From: CAYMYN01 sp964394665
GTDB lineage: Bacteria; Planctomycetota; UBA1135; GCA-002686595
NCBI GenBank assembly: GCA_964394665.1
Contig: CAYMYN010000057.1
Span: 1-16,358 of the forward strand
Direction: 5' to 3'
DNA: 16,358 nt
Shown here: positions 7,282-16,200 of the stretch, piece by piece
Layout of the letters: each line of letters starts with the position of its first letter
How positions within the stretch are numbered: the stretch's first letter is position 1
Notes under the pieces: model-generated
What the model saw: the letters and a program-made list of their open reading frames with translations, nothing else
What the model was told of the DNA's origin: nothing
The model's database searches: none
Made by a program: the position numbers and the translations under genes

Positions 7282-7354
7282 AATCCGGCGGCGACCCCCA
7301 CCGGCGCCGCGTGGCGCCCCATCCCCTGGCACCCAGCCCGATCCCCCGATCAGC

Positions 7355-8677
7355 ATGAGCGAGCAGCCCTTCCCTCCGACGAACCCCGGCGCCTCCCGCC
7401 GGGACTTCCTGGCCCGCACCGCGGCCCTGGCCGGGGCGGGAGCCCTGCTCGGCGCGGGGGTCGCCCAGGCGGCCAAGGCGCCCCTGCCGCGCGCCAAGCG
7501 CCGCGCGCCCCTGGCGCCGGGCGCGCCCCTGCGCATCGGCGTGATCGGGGTGGGCGGGATGGGCGGAGCGCACTGCGACAGCCTGGTGCAGCTCGCCAAG
7601 CAGGGCCGCGAGAGCTTCGAGATCGTGGGCGTGGCCGACGTCTGCGACGCGCGCCTCGAGCACAAGCGCCGTCAGCTCGCCGAGCGCCAGAGCATCGAGG
7701 TGCGCGGGTACCGCGACTACCGCGAGTTGCTCGCCCGCGACGACGTGCACGGCGTCCTGATCGCGACCCCCGAGCACTGGCACGCCCAACAGGTCGAGGA
7801 CGCGGTCGCCCAGGGCAAGGACGCCTACGTCGAGAAGCCCATGACCCTGCGGCTGGGCGAGGCCCTGCGCCTGCGCGAGCTCGCGATCGCCAACCCCGAG
7901 GCGATCGTGCAGGTCGGCACGCAGTTCATGATGCACGAGAAGTACCACGTCGCGCGGCGCCTGATCGCCGAGGGCCGCATCGGCAAGCCGGTCTTCTCGC
8001 AGACCAGCTACTGCCGCAACTCGAAGGACGGCGAGTGGACCTACTACGGCATCGACCCGGCCTGGAAGCCGGGCGAGAACCTCGACTGGCGCGCTTGGTG
8101 CGGGCCGCTCGGACCCCAGCCCTGGGATCCGGCCGTCTACGCGCGCTGGCGGCGTTACCGCAAGTACTCGACCGGCATCATCGGCGACCTCTTGGTGCAC
8201 GTCGCGACGCCGCTCGTGATGGCCCTCGAGCAGGGCTGGCCGACGCGCGTGGTGGGCAGCGGCGGGCACTACGTCGACAAGGCCATGGAGAACCACGACC
8301 AGGTCAACATCCAGGTCGAGTTCGAGCACGGCCACACGATGGTGCTGGCCGGCTCGACCTGCAACGAGCAGGGCCTGGAGACCATGATCCGCGGTCACCA
8401 CGCCACGCTCTACATGGCCGGCAAGGACGTGCGCATCGCGCCCGAGCGCCACTGGGTGGACGAGATCGAGCCCGAGACGATCTCCTGCCAGCAGGTCGCC
8501 GACCAGGACGAGCTGCGCCTGGACTGGCTGCGCTGCATGCGCACCCGCGAGCAGAACGTCAGCACGATCGAGTTCGCCACGAACGTGATGGTGATCGTCG
8601 ACCTCGCCACGCGCTCGATGTGGGAGGGCAAGGCCTTCGAGTTCGACCCCACGCGCATGGAGGCGCGCGCGATCTGA
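7355..8677 (+). CDS. Tat-exported Gfo/Idh/MocA family oxidoreductase
   Basis: The 440-residue protein begins with a twin-arginine signal (SRRDFLARTAALAGAGALLGAGVAQAA, residues 14-40), implying that it is folded with its cofactor in the cytoplasm and then exported. The mature part has a Rossmann NAD(P)-binding domain: LRIGVIGVGGMGGAH (59-73), DVHGVLIATPEHWHA (130-144) and VEKPMTL (159-165), the last being the hallmark EKP motif with the Lys thought to take part in catalysis. The C-terminal half (about 190-440) is the alpha/beta substrate domain, including YYGIDPAWKPGENLDWRAWCGP (230-251) and GDLLVHVATP (277-286). The family oxidises or rearranges sugars, inositols and related alcohols using tightly bound NAD(P); the substrate cannot be read from sequence. 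Secreted members are abundant in Planctomycetota and relatives. ATG at 7355 places the Tat motif at the usual distance. ApbE follows after 17 bases. Confidence 0.93.
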   Translation: MSEQPFPPTNPGASRRDFLARTAALAGAGALLGAGVAQAAKAPLPRAKRRAPLAPGAPLRIGVIGVGGMGGAHCDSLVQLAKQGRESFEIVGVADVCDARLEHKRRQLAERQSIEVRGYRDYRELLARDDVHGVLIATPEHWHAQQVEDAVAQGKDAYVEKPMTLRLGEALRLRELAIANPEAIVQVGTQFMMHEKYHVARRLIAEGRIGKPVFSQTSYCRNSKDGEWTYYGIDPAWKPGENLDWRAWCGPLGPQPWDPAVYARWRRYRKYSTGIIGDLLVHVATPLVMALEQGWPTRVVGSGGHYVDKAMENHDQVNIQVEFEHGHTMVLAGSTCNEQGLETMIRGHHATLYMAGKDVRIAPERHWVDEIEPETISCQQVADQDELRLDWLRCMRTREQNVSTIEFATNVMVIVDLATRSMWEGKAFEFDPTRMEARAI

Positions 8678-8694
8678 ATCCGGCCCCGTTCCCC

Positions 8695-9660
8695 GTGGAC
8701 GATCCGGGAGGGCGAGCGCGCGCCGTCCGCCTCGCCCTCCCGGCCATGGGGACGCGCTTCGAGCTGGTGTTGGTCGCGGAGGGCGACTCCCCGGCCGAGC
8801 GCGCGCAGCTCGTCGCCGCGGGCGAAGCGGCCCTGGCCGAGATCGCCGAGCAACATCGCCTGCTCTCGCGCTTCGAGCCCGCGAGCCTGCTCTCGCGGCT
8901 CAACCGCCGCGGCGCCCAGGGCTGGGTCGAGCTCGATCTCGACACCTTCGAGTTGCTGGCCGACGCGCGCGAGATCTGGCGCGCCTCCGCGGGTGCCTTC
9001 GATCCCAGCGTCGCGCCCCTGATGGACGCCCTGGGCCTGGGCGGCGCCGCGCACGCCGAGCACGCGCACTCCGAGCGCGGGCTCGCGGCGGCGCGCGCCG
9101 CGGTCGGCCTGGAGGCGCTCGAGCTCGACCCCGCGAGGTGCGCCGCGCGCTTCCTGCGCCCCGACCTGCGCCTCGATCTGGGCGCGATCGCCAAGGGCCA
9201 CGCCCTCGACCTCGCCGCCGCCGTCCTGCGCTCCGCCGGCGTCGAGCGCGCCCTGCTGCACGGGGGCACGAGTTCGGTCGTGGCCCTCGGCACTCCCCCC
9301 GGCGCGGACGCCTGGCGCGTGTCCCTGGCGGGCGTCCCCGGCCAGGTTTGCGCGCTCGCGGACGCCACGCTGGCCGTCTCCGCGCCCCACGGCCGGACCG
9401 GGCCCGCCGGCGGCCACGTCCTCGACCCGCGCGGCGCCCGGCCGGCCGCCGACCTCACGCTGGCCGCCGTCGCCGCCCCCCTCGTCCCGGGCGCCGCGCG
9501 GCGCGCCGACGCCTGGTCGACGGCCCTGGTCGCCGGCGCGAGCGACCCGCGTGGCCCCAGCTCCACCGGCTTCGTCTGGTTGCGCCTCGAGCGCACGGCG
9601 GATGCGAGCCCGTCCAGCGGCGGCGCCCCATCGCCCGCGGCGCGCTTCGAGCGCACCTGA
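8695..9660 (+). CDS. apbE: FAD:protein FMN transferase (ApbE family)
   Basis: ApbE-family enzymes split FAD and attach the FMN part to Thr or Ser of target flavoproteins such as Nqr/Rnf subunits. Visible family landmarks are LPAMGTRFELVL (15-26), LSRFEPASLLSRLNR (57-71), GAFDPSV (100-106), LRLDLGAIAKGHALD (158-172), LLHGGTSSVVALG (187-199), HVLDPRG (241-247) and RADAWSTALVAG (270-281). The DAWST segment carries the metal-binding Asp/Thr expected in the family. There is no signal peptide or lipobox, so it appears cytoplasmic, unlike the periplasmic lipoprotein version. GTG at 8695 is a tentative start that leaves a short lead before the conserved MGT; ATG at 8746 (MGT itself) would cut it too close. 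It is 17 bases after the oxidoreductase, so they are probably co-transcribed. The C-terminal tail (about 302-321) is Ser/Pro/Ala-rich and probably disordered. No Nqr/Rnf target gene is in the window. Confidence 0.88.
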   Translation: MDDPGGRARAVRLALPAMGTRFELVLVAEGDSPAERAQLVAAGEAALAEIAEQHRLLSRFEPASLLSRLNRRGAQGWVELDLDTFELLADAREIWRASAGAFDPSVAPLMDALGLGGAAHAEHAHSERGLAAARAAVGLEALELDPARCAARFLRPDLRLDLGAIAKGHALDLAAAVLRSAGVERALLHGGTSSVVALGTPPGADAWRVSLAGVPGQVCALADATLAVSAPHGRTGPAGGHVLDPRGARPAADLTLAAVAAPLVPGAARRADAWSTALVAGASDPRGPSSTGFVWLRLERTADASPSSGGAPSPAARFERT

Positions 9661-9789
9661 CCCGCGCGTTCGCTCCGCGTCCCTTGGCTCCTCTTGCGGC
9701 CCACCCGCGGAGTTCGGCGGCCCGTTATCCTCGTCGGGGGTGGAGGGGGAGGCGCGCCCGCGGCGCGGGATCGTCCCTTCCCGGCGTTC

Positions 9790-9795
9790 GGGGAG
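9790..9795 (+). promoter_or_regulatory. Putative ribosome binding site of the first TPR-CHAT gene
   Basis: GGGGAG lies 8 bases before the ATG at 9804. It is one of the few purine-rich stretches at a sensible distance in this window and supports choosing that ATG over starts further up the very long open frame, whose upstream part reads as Arg/Pro-rich shadow sequence. Confidence 0.45.
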
Positions 9796-9803
9796 TTCGT
9801 CCG

Positions 9804-12800
9804 ATGAAACTGTTGCTGGTCGTCTGCGCGTTGCACCTGCTTCCCGCGCCCGTGCGGACGTCCGCCGAGCCGTCGCGCGCCGAGGCTCGAGCGCAGCACC
9901 AGGACTCCGGGTCCCGCGCGGCCACCGTCGCCGCGCTCCTCGCCGAGTTGGAGGCGGCCCGCGCGGCGCGCGCCGAGGGCGACCTCGCCCTGGCCCGCCG
10001 GCGCATCGCGGCCACCGTCGACCGGGCCCTACCCTTGCTCGCCGCGCACGTCGAACCCGAGCACCTGTGCCTTTGCGCCCTCGGGCACTTCGCCCACGAG
10101 TTGGGCGAGCTCGACGTTGCCGAGCGGCTGCGCGCCGCGTTGGTCGAGACCAGCGAGCGCACCTTGCCCGAGACGCACCACGAGCTGCAGGCGGCGCGCT
10201 TGCACTTGGCCCTGACGATCAAGGCCCGCGGCGATCTCCGAGGCGCGCGTGAACTCGAGCGGCGCGTGGTCGCGGCCTGGGAGCGGGACCTCGCCGCCGA
10301 CCATCTCGACCTCCAGGTAGCGCGCTCGCAGCTCGCCGTGACCCTGCGGCACCTGGGCGAGCTCGAGGCCGCCCGAGCTCTCCAGGAACAGGTGCTCGCG
10401 ACCCTGGAGCGCACCCTGCCCGAGGGGCACCCGCGCCTCTTGGCGGCGCGCCACAACTTGGCTTCGACGGTGTTCCAGCTCGGCGACCTGGAGGGTGCCC
10501 GGTCACTCCAGGAGCAAGTGCTGGCGGAGTTCGAGCGCACCCTCCCCGATCATCACGCGAGCCTCCAGGCCGCGCGGCACAACCTGGCCGCGACCCTGCT
10601 GCTGATGGGCAGGCTCCTCGAGGCGCGAGCGCTCCAGGAGCGCGTGCTGGCGGTCCTCGAGCGCAGCCTGCCGGGCGAGCACCCCGACCTCCAGACGGCG
10701 CGCGGTCACTTGGCTCGGACGATGTTCCTGCTGGGCGACCTGCACGGCGCCCGTGCGCTCCAGGAACAGGCCCTCGAGGTCTTGGAGCGCAGCTTCCCGG
10801 AGGACCACCCGCACCTGCAGATCGCGCGCGGCAGCTTGGCTGGGACGCTGCGGGCTCTCGGCGACCTGGTCGGGGCACGCAGGCTGTTCGCGCGGGTGCT
10901 CGAGGTCCGGGAACGCACCCTGCCCGAGGAGCACCCCGACCTCCAGACGGCGCGCCTCAACCTGGCCACGACGATCGCGGAGATGGGCGATCCGGGCGCC
11001 GCGCGGGCGCACTTCGAGCGCGTCGTGGCGACCTGCGAGCGGACCCTCCCCGAGCACCATCCTGGGCTCCAACGCGCGCGGGGCGTGCTGGCCGCGGCGC
11101 TGGCCTCGGGTGGCGACTTCGCCGGTGCGCGGCCGCTCCTCGAGTCAGTCCTGGAGGCCCACGAGCGCGCCCTGCCGGACGAGCACACCGACGTCCAGAA
11201 CGCGCGTCTGAACCTGGCGGTGGTGATCGCGGGAGTCGCGGCGACGGCGTCGAGCGGCGGCGCCGGGGGACAGGCCTCGCAGGCCGGGCGCGCGCGGATC
11301 GCTGGAGACCTGGCGAGGCTACGCGACCTGGTCGTGCGGGAAGCGCGCACGCGCGTCCGCGCGGCCCACGCCCTGATCGCGAGCGCCTCGGTGCGCGAGA
11401 CCGAGCAGCGCCTCGGGGTGCGGGTGGATCGTCCGTTGGGCGCCGCGCTCTCCTTCGCGGCAGGCTACGGTGTGCTCGAGCCCGACGACGCGCTCCTGGT
11501 CGAGGCGTTCGCGCTGTCGGAGGCGACCCGCGCCGCCGCGCTCGCGTCGTCGGCGTTGACGAGGACCGGAGTCGATCCCGTGCGGCGCCGGCAATTCGAC
11601 GAGGAGCTGCGCGCGGCCGGTGCGGAGCTCGCTTCCCTCGCCCAGCGGGGCGCGACGCGCGAGGAGTATCACCGGGTTCGCGCGCGGCGCGAGGAGGCCG
11701 AGCGCAACCTCTTGGCTTTGGCGCGGGAACACGGGCGCGGCGGCTCGGGCGTGTTCGAGGTCGGTGTCGAGAGCCTGGCGAGCTTGTTGGACGAGGACCT
11801 CGCCCTGGTGGCTTTCCGGCGGTACGCGCGCTCGCGCCTGGAGCGGGCCGAGGCGGATGCAGCGGAGGAGGGCGTGCGCTTCGAGGAGCGTGCGCGGGAC
11901 AGCCTGGGCGCCTTCGTGCTGCGCGGCTCCGCGGACGACCCGCGGTTGGCGTTCGTGGACCTGGGTGCATGGGGCGAGGTGGAGGGGGCCGTGCGTGCCT
12001 GGCGTGGGGCGCTCGGCGTGGGGACGGTGGCGCCGGATCGGTCCGGCGCGGGGGACTCGAGCGGGCCGCGGGGACTTGGGATCGCGGGCTCCGCGGACCA
12101 GGACGAACCCGTGCGCGGCGCGGCGTTGCGGCGCCTGGTCTGGGACCCGTTGATCGGGGCGCTGGGCGATGCGCGGCGGGTGGTGGTGGTGCTCGACGAC
12201 GCATTGAGCCTGGTGGCGCTCGATGCGTTACCGCTGGAGGAGGGCGCGGGCCTGGTGGGGGAACGCTGGCGCATCGAGACGCGCCTGGCACTGTGGGAGC
12301 TGCTCGATCGGTCGGACCCGCTCGACGCCGGAGGCCGGTTGGTGATCCTGGGCGGCGCGGCCTTCGACGCCGAGCCCGTGGACGCGGGCGCAGGCGAGGT
12401 GGAAGTGGAGGGAGGCGGAGCGCCGCGCCTTGCCCTGGCCGACGCTCGGCCGCATGTCGAGGCCGAGCGGCCCACCGTTGCCCAGCCAGGTGCCGGATCG
12501 AGCCTGTTGCGCGGCAGCCCGTTCGAGGCGGAGTTCCCGTCCTTGCCGCACACCGCCCTCGAGGTGCGCGCGATCGCCGCGCTGCGGGCCGAGGCCCACG
12601 GGGACGCGCTCCCCGCGCGTCGGCTCGAAGGCCCCCGGGCCTCGCGCGCGGAGCTCGAGCGCTGGGCGCCGAGCGCCCGTTGGCTGCACGTGGCGACCCA
12701 CGGCTGGTATGCGCCGGGCAGCGTGCGCTCCTGGGCCGATCGGGATGGGCCCTCCGACACCCTCCGCGGCCAGACCCTGCGCGCCGAAGCCGGGGAGACC

Positions 12801-13229
12801 GTGCGCGGCATGAGCCCGATGCTCCTGTGCGGTCTCGCCTTCGCCGGCGCGAACCTGCCGCCCGACCCCCTGGGGAGGGTCCCCGGTCTGGTCACCGCCG
12901 AGGAACTCTCCGCCCTCGACCTTTCGGCCTGCGACCTGGCGGTCCTCTCCGCCTGCGACACCGGCGTCGGCGAGCTGGCCCGCGCCGGCCAGGGCGTCGC
13001 GAGCTTGCAGAAGGCCCTGCACATGGCCGGCGCGCGCAGCGTGATCACGAGCCTGTGGAAGGTCGACGACGCCGCGACGGCGAAGTTCTTCGAGCGCTTC
13101 TACACGCGGCTCTGGCACGAGGGCCTGCCCAAGTCCGAAGCCCTCTGGCGCACCAAGCTCGAGCTGCGCGCCGAAGGCCACCCGGTGCGCGACTGGGCCG
13201 CTTGGGTGCTGACCGGCGATCCGAACTGA
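9804..13229 (+). CDS. Secreted TPR-CHAT (caspase-like) protein, copy 1
   Basis: The 1141-residue protein starts with a Sec-type signal peptide (MKLLLVVCALHLLPAPVRTSA). A conserved helical segment with EPEHLCLCALGHFAHELGEL (84-103) leads to eight full 42-residue TPR units from residue 121 to 456 (each opening L/F-P-x-x-H-x-x-L/V-Q and ending near ERT), then a partial ninth to about 478. After a Gly/Ala-rich linker comes a pre-CHAT region (about 500-770). The CHAT domain (about 775-1141) opens with LRRLVWDPL. Its catalytic His is His966 in LHVATHGWY and its Cys is Cys1051 in LSACDTGVG; this His/Cys dyad is the feature of CHAT/caspase-like peptidases. TPR arrays typically sense partner proteins or act as regulatory scaffold. 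Predicted secretion is uncommon for better-studied cytoplasmic CHAT proteins and suggests an envelope or outside target. The paralogue follows after 43 bases. Substrate and trigger are unknown. Confidence 0.93.
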   Translation: MKLLLVVCALHLLPAPVRTSAEPSRAEARAQHQDSGSRAATVAALLAELEAARAARAEGDLALARRRIAATVDRALPLLAAHVEPEHLCLCALGHFAHELGELDVAERLRAALVETSERTLPETHHELQAARLHLALTIKARGDLRGARELERRVVAAWERDLAADHLDLQVARSQLAVTLRHLGELEAARALQEQVLATLERTLPEGHPRLLAARHNLASTVFQLGDLEGARSLQEQVLAEFERTLPDHHASLQAARHNLAATLLLMGRLLEARALQERVLAVLERSLPGEHPDLQTARGHLARTMFLLGDLHGARALQEQALEVLERSFPEDHPHLQIARGSLAGTLRALGDLVGARRLFARVLEVRERTLPEEHPDLQTARLNLATTIAEMGDPGAARAHFERVVATCERTLPEHHPGLQRARGVLAAALASGGDFAGARPLLESVLEAHERALPDEHTDVQNARLNLAVVIAGVAATASSGGAGGQASQAGRARIAGDLARLRDLVVREARTRVRAAHALIASASVRETEQRLGVRVDRPLGAALSFAAGYGVLEPDDALLVEAFALSEATRAAALASSALTRTGVDPVRRRQFDEELRAAGAELASLAQRGATREEYHRVRARREEAERNLLALAREHGRGGSGVFEVGVESLASLLDEDLALVAFRRYARSRLERAEADAAEEGVRFEERARDSLGAFVLRGSADDPRLAFVDLGAWGEVEGAVRAWRGALGVGTVAPDRSGAGDSSGPRGLGIAGSADQDEPVRGAALRRLVWDPLIGALGDARRVVVVLDDALSLVALDALPLEEGAGLVGERWRIETRLALWELLDRSDPLDAGGRLVILGGAAFDAEPVDAGAGEVEVEGGGAPRLALADARPHVEAERPTVAQPGAGSSLLRGSPFEAEFPSLPHTALEVRAIAALRAEAHGDALPARRLEGPRASRAELERWAPSARWLHVATHGWYAPGSVRSWADRDGPSDTLRGQTLRAEAGETVRGMSPMLLCGLAFAGANLPPDPLGRVPGLVTAEELSALDLSACDLAVLSACDTGVGELARAGQGVASLQKALHMAGARSVITSLWKVDDAATAKFFERFYTRLWHEGLPKSEALWRTKLELRAEGHPVRDWAAWVLTGDPN
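10164..11171 (+). repeat. Eight 126-bp TPR-coding tandem units in copy 1
   Basis: Starting at the Leu codon at 10164, eight consecutive units of exactly 126 bases (42 codons) follow without indels; unit borders fall at 10290, 10416, 10542, 10668, 10794, 10920 and 11046. A partial ninth unit begins at 11172. The protein consensus is LPExHPDLQxARxNLAxTxxxLGDLxGARxLxExVLxxxERT, the NPHP3/kinesin-light-chain-like 42-residue TPR type. Units are diverged at DNA level, so the array is old or under selection. Confidence 0.85.
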
Positions 13230-13272
13230 GCCTGCTCCCGGAACGACTCCAGCCTCCTCCAGGATGTCAGTG

Positions 13273-16200
13273 ATGAAACCTCGATGCTCGATCCTGTGGG
13301 TCTCCGCGTATCTCCTCGCCGCCGCCGCCCGAGTGTTCGCCGTCGCACCCCCCGCGATCTCCGCGCCGCGCCTGCCCATGCTCCAGGAACCAGGTCCATC
13401 GGAATCCCCTGGGGGTGCAGGCTCGCCCCAGGCCTCGCGGGAAGATGCCGTCGCCGCGGTCCTCTCCCAGCTCTCGGAAGCCAGGGCAGCCCGTGCGGCG
13501 GGCAATCACGACCTGGCCCGCGAGCGCATTCTGGCCGCGATCGAGCTTGCACTGCCGGTACTCGAGCAGCATGCGGAGCCGGAGCATCTGTGCCTGTGCG
13601 CGGTGGGCCACTTCGCGGACGGGATCGGTGAGTTCGCAGGGGCGAGGCGGTTCCGTGAAGCCGTCGTCGAAATGAGCGAGCGGACCCTGCCGGACGACCA
13701 TCCCGAGCTCCTTGCGGGGCGTCAGAACCTGGCAGGGACGATGTACTCGCTCGGCGACCTGCAGGGTGCGCGGGCGCTCCTCGAGACGGTGCTCCTGAGC
13801 CTAGAGCGCACGTTACCGGAGGAGCACCCCGAGGTCCTCGGGGCACGGGGGAACCTGGCGGTGACGCTGGGAGGCCTGGGCGACCTCCAGGGCGCGCGGG
13901 CGCTGTCCGAGGAGGTGCTCGAAGTGTACGGGCGCACGTTGCCCGAGGACCACCCCGATCTTCAGAGGGCGCGGCTCAGTCTGGCCGGAACGATCCGCCA
14001 GCTCGGAGAACTCCAGGGAGCGCGGGCACTCGAGGAAGCGGTGCTCGCCGCGCGCGAGCGCACGCTGCCGGAGGACCACCCGAGCCTACTCGCGGCGCGG
14101 CTCAATCTGGCCAGTACGCTCGCGCTGCTGGGTGACCGGCAGGGTGCTCGGGTGCTCCAAGAGGCGGTGCTGATCGGCTTCGAGCGCACCCTGCCGGAGG
14201 ACCACCCCAATCTGCTCAAGGCACAGATGAATCTGGCCTTGACCATCAAGGCCCTCGGCAACCTGGATGACGCGCGGGTGCTCGAGGAGGCGGTGCTCGC
14301 TGGCTTCGGGCGCACCCTGCCCGCGAACGCCCCCGATCTCCTCGGGGTGCAAGGAAACCTGGCCTCGACGATCGAGGCGCTCGGTGACCTCCAGGGCGCG
14401 CGGGCTCTTCGAGAGGCCGTGCTCTCCGGCCTCGAGCGCACGCTGCCCGAGGGTCACCCCGATGTCCTGACGGCCAGGCAGAATTTGGCGCTGACGTTCA
14501 AGGCGCTCGATGACCTTCACGGGGCGCGGGTGCTCGAAGAGGCGGTGCTCGCCGCGCGCGAACGCACGTTGCCCGAGGACCATCACGATCTCCTCGCGGC
14601 GCGGGGCAATCTGGCCATCACCTGCGCGCGGTTGGCGAGCGCCGCCCGCGGGGGGAATGCGCAGGCGGACGGGGGCGGATGGCCCCGAGCCTTGTCCCTA
14701 GCCGCGGAGACGGCGCGGGGTGCGGAGCGAGGGGTGCGGGCGGCGCTGCTCGGGAGCTCTTCCCGGGAGGCGGAGGAGCGGGTTGCGCGGGTCACGAGTT
14801 GGCCGCTGGACCAGGCCCTCTCGTTCGCCCTGGGCTACGGGCAGTTCGAGCCGGTGGAGAATCTCTCGGCGGAGGCTCTCAGGCTCTCGGAGAGTGGGCG
14901 CGGGGCGGGGCTCGCGGCGGCGCGGCTCGCGCGGATTGCGCGGGGTTCTGTGGAGTACGGGGCGCTCTGGGACGAGGCGCGGGCGGCGAGCGCGAAGTTG
15001 GCGGTGTTGGCGCAAGCGGGCGCGGGCGCCGACGAGTTTCACGCTGCGCGGAGTCGGCGCGAAGCAGCGGAGCGGCGGCTCATGCGGCTCGCGGAAGAGC
15101 GGCTGGGCAGGGGATTCGCGGGGCTCGAGGTTGATCTGCCGCTCCTGGCGACGCGGCTCGGAGAGGGCGAGGGATTGGTTGCTTTCCGCAGATACACGCG
15201 CTGGTGGCTCGAGGAGGTGGGCCGTGGTGCGGAAGCCGGGGAGCCGGGCGTGAAGTCGCGCTCGCTCGAGAGCCTGGGCGCCTTCGTGCTGGCGCGAAAG
15301 GACGACGAGGCCGAGCCGCAGCTCGCCTTCGTGGACCTGGGTGCGATCGATGCGATCGACGGTGCGGTGCGGGAGTGGCGTGCGGTGATCGGCGTGGGCA
15401 CGGCGGGGCATGTGCGGTCGGGCGCGCAGCAGCCGAGCGGACCGCGGGGCATCGGTCTCGACGAAGTCTCGACATCATCCGGCGCGGCCGAGGCGCGTGC
15501 CCTGCGGCGCCTCGTGTGGGATCCCTTGGTGCCAGCGCTGGGGACGGCGGAGCGGGTGATCGTGGCCCTCGACGACGTCTTGCACCTGGTGCCGCTCGAG
15601 GCGCTTCAGGTGGAAGAGGAAGAGCGCCTGTTGGGCGAGCGCTGGCGAATCGAGACGCGCACTTCGTTCTGGGAGCTGCTCGCGGAGGATCCGCCCGTCG
15701 ATCCCTCCGGCGCGCTCCTGGCCCTGGGCGACGTGGCGTACGACGCCGAGCCGGTGGCTTGGACGGAGGACGAAGGGGAACAGCAATTCGAGAGCGAGAC
15801 GCCCCTCCTGGCCCAAGCCGGCGGCTACGGGGGCGTGCTGCGCGGCAGCCCATCCGAGGGAGGCTTCACGTCCCTGGCGCACACGGGTCCCGAGGTCCGC
15901 ACCATCGCGGCGCTGCTGCGTGAATCCGCGGGATCCGATGCAAGGGCGCTGGTGCTCGAGGGCCCGCACGCATCGCTCGCCTCCCTCGGGATCCTGGGAC
16001 CCAAGACACGCTGGCTGCACCTGGCCACGCACGGCTGGTTCGCGCCCGATCGCATTCGGTCCTTCGCCGATCGCGACGAAGGGGCCGACTCGAGCCTTGG
16101 CGCCCTCGGCCTGCGCACCGACGCCGAGGAGACCGTGGGCGGCATGAGCCCGCTGCTGCTCTGCGGCCTGGCGCTGGCCGGCTCGAACCTCGCCCACGAC

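Noticed and set aside
7279..7284. TAGAAT resembling a -10 box before the oxidoreductase gene
   Set aside because: It overlaps the ACT stop codon and has no believable -35 at 16-18 bases; a six-base match is not enough.
9694..9731. TTGCGG and TATCCT before the first TPR-CHAT gene
   Set aside because: The spacing of 26 bases is too long for a sigma-70-type promoter.
9138..9803. Upstream extension of the first TPR-CHAT gene
   Set aside because: It overlaps apbE and translates to an Arg/Pro-rich run; ATG 9804 gives a signal peptide and has a purine-rich site before it.
10957..12291. Long minus-strand frames opposite the TPR-CHAT genes
   Set aside because: They mirror the tandem repeats and high GC of the sense gene and show no family motifs.
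10164..14568. Regular repeats that could be taken for a CRISPR array
   Set aside because: The 126-base period is fully coding and gives 42-residue TPR units without unique spacers.
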